DNA of 64,000 nt from Membranipora membranacea (taxonomy: Eukaryota > Bryozoa > Gymnolaemata > Cheilostomatida > Membraniporidae), in contig OU612074.1 in the NCBI GenBank assembly GCA_914767715.1, forward strand, positions 7,951,501 through 8,015,500, in the 5' to 3' direction. Each line of letters starts with the position of its first letter. Position 1 is the stretch's first letter. Below the pieces are notes generated by a model. The model worked only from the letters and a program-made list of their open reading frames with translations. It ran no database searches and was not told where the DNA came from. The position numbers and the translations under genes are program-made. This document shows, piece after piece, positions 59,980-64,000 of this stretch.

Positions 59980-60222
59980 TGTAGAATATGACACACTGAA
60001 TTATATGTAAGATACTGAATGTTGTATTCTCATGAACTGCAAAGCCTAACTAAGGCAGTAGAAAAATCCTCTCCACACTACAATTGCAAAACAACAACTG
60101 AAACTTTATGAAAGAAACTGAAACTACATGTCACATGACTTGACCATGGGATTATTGGATATCTCAACATAAAATAAAAGGGAACATAACTACAACTTAC
60201 TAGCATATTAGCACAGATCACA
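59980..60222 (-). repeat. 3' LTR, 243 bp, with adjacent polypurine tract
   Basis: On the minus strand it starts TGTGATCTGTGC and ends ATTCTACA, the TG...CA form. It is preceded by the purine tract ATGGGGAGG (60231-60223), the expected plus-strand primer site. The terminal 50 bp recurs at 63949-64000 with a few differences. Confidence 0.85.
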
Positions 60223-60253
60223 CCTCCCCATGATCTCAAGATCATACTTCGGA

Positions 60254-61416
60254 TCAGGTGTCATAAATATTGTTACCGAATGGCTGAGGGGGATTACGGG
60301 CCCTGGCTTGATGATCTTGCTCTCCGACACTCCCATTGTCACTGGCATCACTAACACTTCCATGTTGTCCCGCATCGTCATCAGATGCATCCTCCCCATC
60401 AAGGTCAACTAGCTCATAGTCAATAGCGCCTTGAATTGATTGTCCATTCTCTTCATTGGTTGGAGAGAAATGCTGGCGTAGCCTTAGGTCACTGACATGT
60501 CTGGGTGTGCTACCAACCTTAACAGCAGTGTTTGAGATGATAGCGGTTACCTCCCCAGTTGGCCATGTAGTCGTGCAGCGGGCACCAGGAGGTTTTACAT
60601 ACACACTGTCTCCGACACTGAATGGATTGAGATGAGCGTCTCTCTGTCGACGGAATGAGTTTCCTGTCACATCTGGCAATGACTTACCGCCGTATTGGTA
60701 GATAGATTCCGCCGGCGTGCTACCATCAACTTTTGCTGAAAGTTGTATCAGTACACCATATCCTGTACTGAGCCACCGGAGCGAGCAACCATTCTCTTGA
60801 TTGTTCCTTGTTGCCGCTCTACTATGCCGTTTCCTTGCTTCTTGTAGGCACAACTGAATATATGGTCCACGTTCCACTTAGCCATAAATCCACGGAACCT
60901 CTCGCTCACATAACATGGTCCATTATCAGTTAACAGTTCTTTAGGAGGTCCACGTTCATTGAAGATTTGTCCTAGTAGTTTTATGACAGCTTCTGTTGTC
61001 TCATTGGTGAGCTGTCGCCATATAGAGAATCTGCTAGGTCCACAGTCTATTAGGGTCAAGTACGGACTGCCTCCATAATGAGTGATGTCTGATGCTAGTC
61101 TGAACCATGTCTCATCAACCGAAAGCTCACCATGTTCCCATCTTACTGGTGCTCGATCAACACGTCTGCAGACTTGGCATTCCTTCACCGCTTGGACCAC
61201 ATCATCTTTTTGTACTGCATCGCCCCACTTACACCTGGAAAGATAAAAGGTCCTTTCCACCCCCAGGTGGTTAGTATCATGAAGATCATGCACAGCCTCA
61301 ATAGAGTATCCGCCAACACAGCCGACTGATACAACCTGAGCTAGAGGTTTGAGCCACTTCTTGGGAACCCTTGTAAGTGCATCAGCTAGATTAGCCTCTG
61401 ACTTGACCAATACCAC
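60254..61416 (-). pseudogene. Integrase domain of LTR element
   Basis: Zinc-binding HHCC region (HDLHDTNHLGVERT ... CQVCRRV), then the catalytic core with D,D-35-E-type residues in LTLIDCGPSR, ELLTDNGPCY and GIVERQQG. A C-terminal basic/hydrophobic segment (DSVYVKPPGAR) follows. The frame breaks near 60770 between the core (61416-60748) and the C-terminal part (60877-60254). Separated from RT/RNase H by one in-frame TAG. Confidence 0.88.
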
Positions 61417-61431
61417 CTCAACATGTAAGTC

Positions 61432-62973
61432 CTACAACTCGATTAGCTCAGCGATCATACTCAACCTCCTCCTAGTAAGCAGCTCACCAAGACCTCCCAC
61501 CTTAGGACGCTTGCTGTCATTTATCACCGATTTCACCCAGCCATACACAGTAGCAGAATCTGTCCTAACTTTCATAGACTTCAACTCCCATTTTATACCA
61601 CAGCTCAAACCTCTGACTACTGCCTCTAACTCAGCAACATTGATATGATTGCCATCATCTTTCCTCAACCAACAACCATCCTCTACCATCACACCACCTA
61701 TCTCAACTATCACTCCGACAGCTAGGTTGCTTGCATCACACCATATCACTCCTTCCTCAGTACAAGGCACAGACCATATTCCACAAACAGGGTCTCTTTT
61801 GGCTAGCATTGCCTGAGTTTCAAACAGCATCTCCTTGACGCGAGTGGGAACCTTCTCATCCCAGTCACAATCACTTGCCTGTCTCTTCATAAAGCTGCAT
61901 GCTACTCGTAGCCATCCACCTAAAGGATAATGCCCAGTGAGGCGACCACACACCGAGAACAACTCTCGTTTAGTCATTACATCAGCTATGTCACCGTACT
62001 CATTGTCCCTACCCCAGACCAACTCATTACTCTCAGTAAGCTTTACACGCAAGCCAAGCACCCTAGCATCACACATTCTCTCAGGTTCCTTTGTCACCAA
62101 GCCATACTTTCGAAGATGGGCTCTCACACAATCCACCGATACTCTGTCCTCATCCACTATGATATCGTCTATGTAGTGATCAGTACCGTGTTCAACTGCA
62201 CTATCCATTGACAGAACCTTACCAAGAACCTTTGACATGATTTTAAGTGCAACATTCAAACCGAAACCCATCCTTGTCATGACATACATTTTGTTCTTAT
62301 AACAAACTGCCTGGAACTTCAGCAGCTCATCATCAACATACAACTGCAGGTATGCCTTTTTGAGATGAAGCATAGAACAGTTTGAGCCAAATCTGCGCCA
62401 TTTGCGCAACTTATCCTGACATACAGCAACATCAACGCCTGGGTTGCTACTGATATACTGATTCAACTCTTTCCCATAGTCCATAACAGGCCTTATCTTA
62501 CTGTCTTTGTTAGGCTGAAATGCAGCCAACATAGGTATCACACCGTTCACATCACCATGTTTTGAAACATCATGCTCTACTAACCACCCACACTCAATCC
62601 ATGACTCAAGCTCTCTCTCATAACCTGCCCTACATTTGTCACTGATATTGTACTCGCCTCTTTGATTTCTCAAAGTAAGCTCTTCATCCTTCCATTTCCA
62701 AGAGACCTTCCATTGATTTCCATCATAAATCGCTCTAAAATCAGTGTTTCCGACCTCAAGAGAAGGAGCCACCGAAACTCCTATAGCAGCAACCAAGGAC
62801 ATATGCATACCTTCATCAACATTGCCAAAATGAGGAACACTCCTCGAGCTCACCGTTACACCACCTAAACATATGACAGCATCCATACCTATTATTGCGG
62901 AAAATCCACATACCAGAGATGACGCGACAGAGCATCGTAATTTCACTGAATCACGACATGTATCTAACACCAA
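61432..62973 (-). pseudogene. Reverse transcriptase-RNase H of LTR element
   Basis: 513-codon open frame. RT motifs include KIRPVMDYGKELN, LHLKKAYLQLYV and the polymerase site YIDD (most Ty3-type elements have YxDD with V, M, L or I at x). RNase H starts at GVIWCDASNLAVGVIVEIGG with catalytic Asp in WCDAS, Glu in NVAELEAVVRG and Asp in VRTDSATVYGW. It ends at an in-frame TAG 10 bases before the integrase frame's first ATG. Upstream it is out of register with the protease. Confidence 0.9.
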
Positions 62974-63236
62974 GACAACTTCTCCTGCACACTGAGTAGT
63001 TTTGCCATCAACATTGTCACAACACTAGGCTTAGAGTTGTGCTTAGCACCTAACACTTTGATCACAATATGAGATGTTACAACGGTCCGCTGACAACCTG
63101 TGTCAACCAACGATCTACACTGAACGCCATTGATCAAAATGTTTATCACAGGTAATGGCGCCTCTATTGCTGCGATGCGGGGCGAGTATCCGACGCAGAT
63201 ACTGCCCCGGTCCCATTTCCTGATCGGTTTGGGCAT
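62964..63236 (-). pseudogene. Retropepsin-like aspartic protease of LTR element
   Basis: Active-site motif SLVDTGCQRTVV after NILINGVQC, as in Ty3-type proteases. The frame overlaps the end of the gag-type second zinc knuckle in another frame. It then shifts relative to RT near 63000, so protease and RT are not joined in this copy. Confidence 0.8.
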
Positions 63237-63239
63237 TTG

Positions 63240-63931
63240 TTTGCCAGGTGATCGGGTGAATCACATATATAACATCTTCGATCACGCTGAGATCGACCAC
63301 TAACATACCGCTCCTTTTTCCTGTTAAGGACATTCCCAAGCTACATGCCCATTACCAGAGCAGACGAAGCACTGTACAGCTTTTACATTTGACATTACAC
63401 CTGCACAAGCAAAAGCAGAATTGCCTCCCCTTGATGCAAGCATTGCACGCGCTTTCCCTACTAACTCTGCGAGCCCCAACCTCTCAACATTAACAGAAGA
63501 TTTTAACTGCATAGCTACATCAGAAGGTAGGCCTGATACAAATGCACACCTGACCAGAGGCTCACCATGATGTCCATGACCCATCAATGCCACCATCCGC
63601 CTTATATCAGCTAAATACACATCAACCGACTCATTCTCGATTAATACTCTGCTCTTCAACTCATCATACGCTGTAAATGGATCAATGCTGAAAGCAGTGG
63701 ATAACTCAGCTTTTAACAAATCATAATCATTCTTAGTTTCATCACTCAACTGTTGATATACAGAAAAGGCAGGACCTGACAAGAACAATGGCACAAACTT
63801 AGGCAGATCTGTCAACCCTTGCAACTGTGCTACCAGCTCTAGCTTCTCTATCCAAACAAAGAACTCACCACTTGTCTTCTGGTCCTCATAGCTCTTGATG
63901 ATATCAAAAAACCTTATAGCCTTGGATACCA
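63240..63931 (-). pseudogene. Gag-type protein with two CCHC zinc knuckles
   Basis: Probable start at 63931 (MVSKAI). Capsid-like helical region with FFVWIEKLELVAQLQG and VYLADIRRMVALMG, then the first knuckle CFVCSGNGHVAWEC (63365-63324). A stop follows at once. The second knuckle, CYICDSPDHLANKC, lies in the next frame at about 63270-63229, so one base has been lost between the knuckles. The start codon is only 18 bases from the LTR edge. Confidence 0.85.
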
Positions 63932-63948
63932 TGATTGCCGAAATAGCT

Positions 63949-64000
63949 TGTAGAATATGACACACTGAATTATATGTAATTTACTGATTGTTGTATTCTC
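63949..64000 (-). repeat. 5' LTR, partial (runs off the window)
   Basis: 52 bp matching the terminal part of the LTR at 59980-60222. The remaining 190 bp or so and the other target duplication lie beyond the right edge. Confidence 0.85.

Larger units (their letters stand above)
59980..64000 (-). mobile_element. Ty3-type LTR retrotransposon, degraded, continuing past the right edge
   Basis: Minus-strand order LTR, gag, protease, RT, RNase H, integrase, LTR. That is the Ty3/gypsy (Metaviridae-type) order. The 3' LTR is complete (59980-60222), and the 5' LTR begins at 63949 and runs out of the window. Inserted just upstream of exon 2 of SLC17 copy 3, on the same strand. Several frame breaks make this copy inactive. 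Confidence 0.92.

Overview
The window reads as nuclear DNA from an AT-rich invertebrate animal. Its genes are split by GT-AG introns, and it is packed with eukaryotic transposons: a P-element/THAP9-like element, a hAT MITE, PIF/Harbinger-like MITEs, a Ty3-type LTR element and a tyrosine-recombinase element. Two loci carry the C-terminal domain of 'short-chain collagen C4' (spongin-like) proteins, common in sponges and also known from cnidarians and other invertebrates. I lean towards a demosponge, but the sequence alone does not prove it.

Layout. 1-5.2 kb: a short tandem repeat, a broken P2X7-tail-like gene (minus), and a 2.8 kb satellite of about 334 bp units. 5.2-10.8 kb: mostly gene-poor, with an unrecognised cluster of minus-strand exons. 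10.8-18.4 kb: two divergently oriented C4-domain loci, both damaged. 19.6-30.7 kb: the best intact gene, a six-exon type I membrane protein of 387 residues with a signal peptide, Ig-like ectodomain, one transmembrane helix and a basic tail. Its 7.3 kb second intron holds a decayed tyrosine recombinase, 500 bp direct repeats and several tandem repeats. 33.1-59.8 kb: three copies of an SLC17-type (sialin/vesicular glutamate/phosphate transporter) gene, two on plus and one on minus. All three carry disabling lesions. 60-64 kb: a minus-strand Ty3-type LTR element running off the right edge.

The most informative structure is nested. Intron 3 of the minus-strand SLC17 copy holds a 5,174 bp P-like transposon with terminal inverted repeats (TIRs) of about 325 bp and a perfect 8 bp target duplication. 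Its THAP transposase carries point lesions and is split by a 411 bp hAT-type MITE, which has its own perfect 8 bp duplication. That MITE carries a tRNA-like segment and three GC-rich perfect or near-perfect hairpins. About 2.2 kb from the P-like element is a 40 bp palindrome made only of the two outermost ends of the same family, flanked by a 7/8 target duplication.

Exon boundaries were read by eye from splice motifs, frame continuity and comparison among paralogues inside the window. No database search was possible. Some single-base frameshifts lie in homopolymers and could be sequencing errors.
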